A stretch of 64,000 nt of DNA, from assembly GCF_018100785.1 (NCBI RefSeq), contig NZ_JAGJEC010000001.1, positions 496,001-560,000 on the forward strand, written 5' to 3'. A program made the position numbers and the translations under genes. The notes under the pieces are model-generated. The model did no database searches and was not told where the DNA came from. It saw only the letters and a list, made by a program, of their open reading frames with translations. The stretch's first letter is position 1. Each line of letters starts with the position of its first letter. Source of the stretch: Maribacter sp. MMG018 (GTDB lineage Bacteria; Bacteroidota; Bacteroidia; Flavobacteriales; Flavobacteriaceae). Shown one piece after another: positions 63,114 to 64,000 of this stretch.

Positions 63114-64000
63114 ATGAGACTTTTACATTTGTATGTAATTGCGGTGTTCGTTATGGTTGTTTCTTGCACCATAGACAAAACGGATTATGAGGCTGAAATA
63201 AGTACAGAAACTACAGAATATATTGATTTTGAAGAAGCAACTTCTATAACCAGTGGAGATTACACCATTAGTATAGAGGCGTTGAACGGTTCTTTATATA
63301 AGGGCTATAACGAGCTTCGCTTAAAGATCACCAATACACAGACAAATGTTGATCTCGAGAATTCGGAAGTTGCTTTTTTACCGATAATGACAGATGCCAA
63401 CGGCAATAAGGTCTCTTGTCCTCATGAATACAATTTGCCCTTTGATGCAACAGAGGAATATTACAAGGGGTATGCCGTGTTTACCGATGAGAGCGATACA
63501 ACGGTAAGTTGGCAATTGTACATTGGCTTTGTAGACAATGATCAATCGTACATGATCGATCATACCATTACTGTTGAAGAACAAACGAACCTTAACCTAA
63601 ACATGACGGCGTTTACGGGCAATGACAACGAGCAATATTTTATTGCCCTGGTATCCCCTCAAAGTCCGAATGTTGCAGAAAACGATTTGGTTGCAGGTAT
63701 ATATAAATACAACCAACCCACGGATCCCTCAGGAACTTTTCCCGACCCATCACAGTTTTCATATTCCATAGTGCAAAACCACACCTTACTGCTAGATCCT
63801 AGAATGCCAGAACCTTCAATGGGGAACCATTCATCACCAAACAATGAGGATCTAACACAACAAAGCGACGGTTTATACCATGGGGTCGTGAACTATACCA
63901 TGACAGGAAACTGGACATTGAACTTTATCCTACAGGATGAAAATGGACAGACCATCAAGGGCACCGAGGTTTCTACCGAGTTTACCCCGGGTATCGAAGG
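63114..64000 (+). CDS. Lipoprotein with possible YtkA/FixH-like domains, cut by the window end
   Basis: 295 codons of an open frame run off the window. The signal peptide MRLLHLYVIAVFVMVVSC is a lipobox type (Cys18). The mature part appears to be made of two or more beta-sandwich modules. One ends DPRMPEPSMGNHSSPN and VNYTMTGNWTLNFIL, recalling YtkA/FixH-like domains found in metal-related periplasmic proteins. This is a visual match only. It follows the CNGKC protein on the same strand. Confidence 0.65.
   Translation, partial: MRLLHLYVIAVFVMVVSCTIDKTDYEAEISTETTEYIDFEEATSITSGDYTISIEALNGSLYKGYNELRLKITNTQTNVDLENSEVAFLPIMTDANGNKVSCPHEYNLPFDATEEYYKGYAVFTDESDTTVSWQLYIGFVDNDQSYMIDHTITVEEQTNLNLNMTAFTGNDNEQYFIALVSPQSPNVAENDLVAGIYKYNQPTDPSGTFPDPSQFSYSIVQNHTLLLDPRMPEPSMGNHSSPNNEDLTQQSDGLYHGVVNYTMTGNWTLNFILQDENGQTIKGTEVSTEFTPGIE

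Noticed and set aside
1-64000. Mobile elements, CRISPR arrays or phage genes
   Set aside because: No transposase, integrase, regularly spaced repeats or attachment-site repeats were seen. Decayed genes alone do not prove a mobile origin.

Overview
The window looks like chromosome from a marine member of the Flavobacteriaceae (Bacteroidota). The DNA is AT-rich. Genes lack Shine-Dalgarno sequences, and several promoters follow the Bacteroidota pattern TTTG-N19-TAnnTTTG. The genes themselves (AddAB-like helicase/nuclease around kbl and an OmpA with thrombospondin-3 repeats, clade II nosZ, TonB receptor with carboxypeptidase-like plug, many sulfatase-type genes) fit the same group. An alga-associated genus such as Zobellia, Maribacter or Arenibacter is plausible, but that is inference. 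No insertion sequence, integrase, CRISPR array or phage gene was seen.

Layout. 1-9.2 kb is housekeeping: superoxide dismutase (cut by the window edge), AddA-like helicase/nuclease, Kbl, OmpA, AddB-like nuclease. 9.2-11.3 kb holds a short-chain dehydrogenase and a sugar transporter. 11.3-22.9 kb is a nitrous oxide reduction region: lipoprotein cytochrome c, clade II NosZ, a membrane protein, NosL, a NosL/outer-membrane-barrel fusion, NosD, NosF, NosY and a polytopic membrane protein resembling a degenerate haem-copper oxidase subunit. It is flanked by two Rrf2 regulators with NsrR-like cysteines and by the nitrosative-damage repair protein Ric. A CRP/FNR-like palindrome lies about 40 bp upstream of the predicted cytochrome c transcription start. 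Two GGAC-N6-GTCC palindromes precede ric and the second Rrf2 gene.

23.0-33.4 kb carries, after an acetyltransferase and two decayed small genes, a complete 4-hydroxybenzoate/protocatechuate beta-ketoadipate operon (pcaH-pcaG-pcaB-pcaDC-pobA-pcaIJ-pcaF, with two gene fusions), a divergent AraC regulator and an IclR regulator. 33.6-46.9 kb is the most interesting region. It runs TonB receptor, EF-hand/arylsulfotransferase, sulfatase remnant, metallo-beta-lactamase-fold hydrolase of arylsulfatase AtsA type, SulP anion transporter, aromatic-acid MFS transporter, benzaldehyde-type aldehyde dehydrogenase, aryl-alcohol-type dehydrogenase and formylglycine sulfatase. Beside the pca operon, this reads as a route for taking up sulfated aromatic compounds, removing the sulfate, oxidising alcohol to aldehyde to acid, and feeding 4-hydroxybenzoate or protocatechuate into central metabolism. 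A GH43 glycosidase and a xylose-type transporter follow.

50.7-64 kb returns to general functions: serine hydrolase, tRNA-Ala(GGC), universal stress protein, acetyltransferase, MATE exporter, enoyl-CoA hydratase, QueD, LpxH, MFS, VOC protein, RecJ, OsmC and an AhpD-like protein. It ends with a CNGKC-type small protein, a 329-bp non-coding stretch with many possible helices, and a lipoprotein cut by the window end. Starts were moved inward where a signal peptide, a promoter or the family start argued for it.
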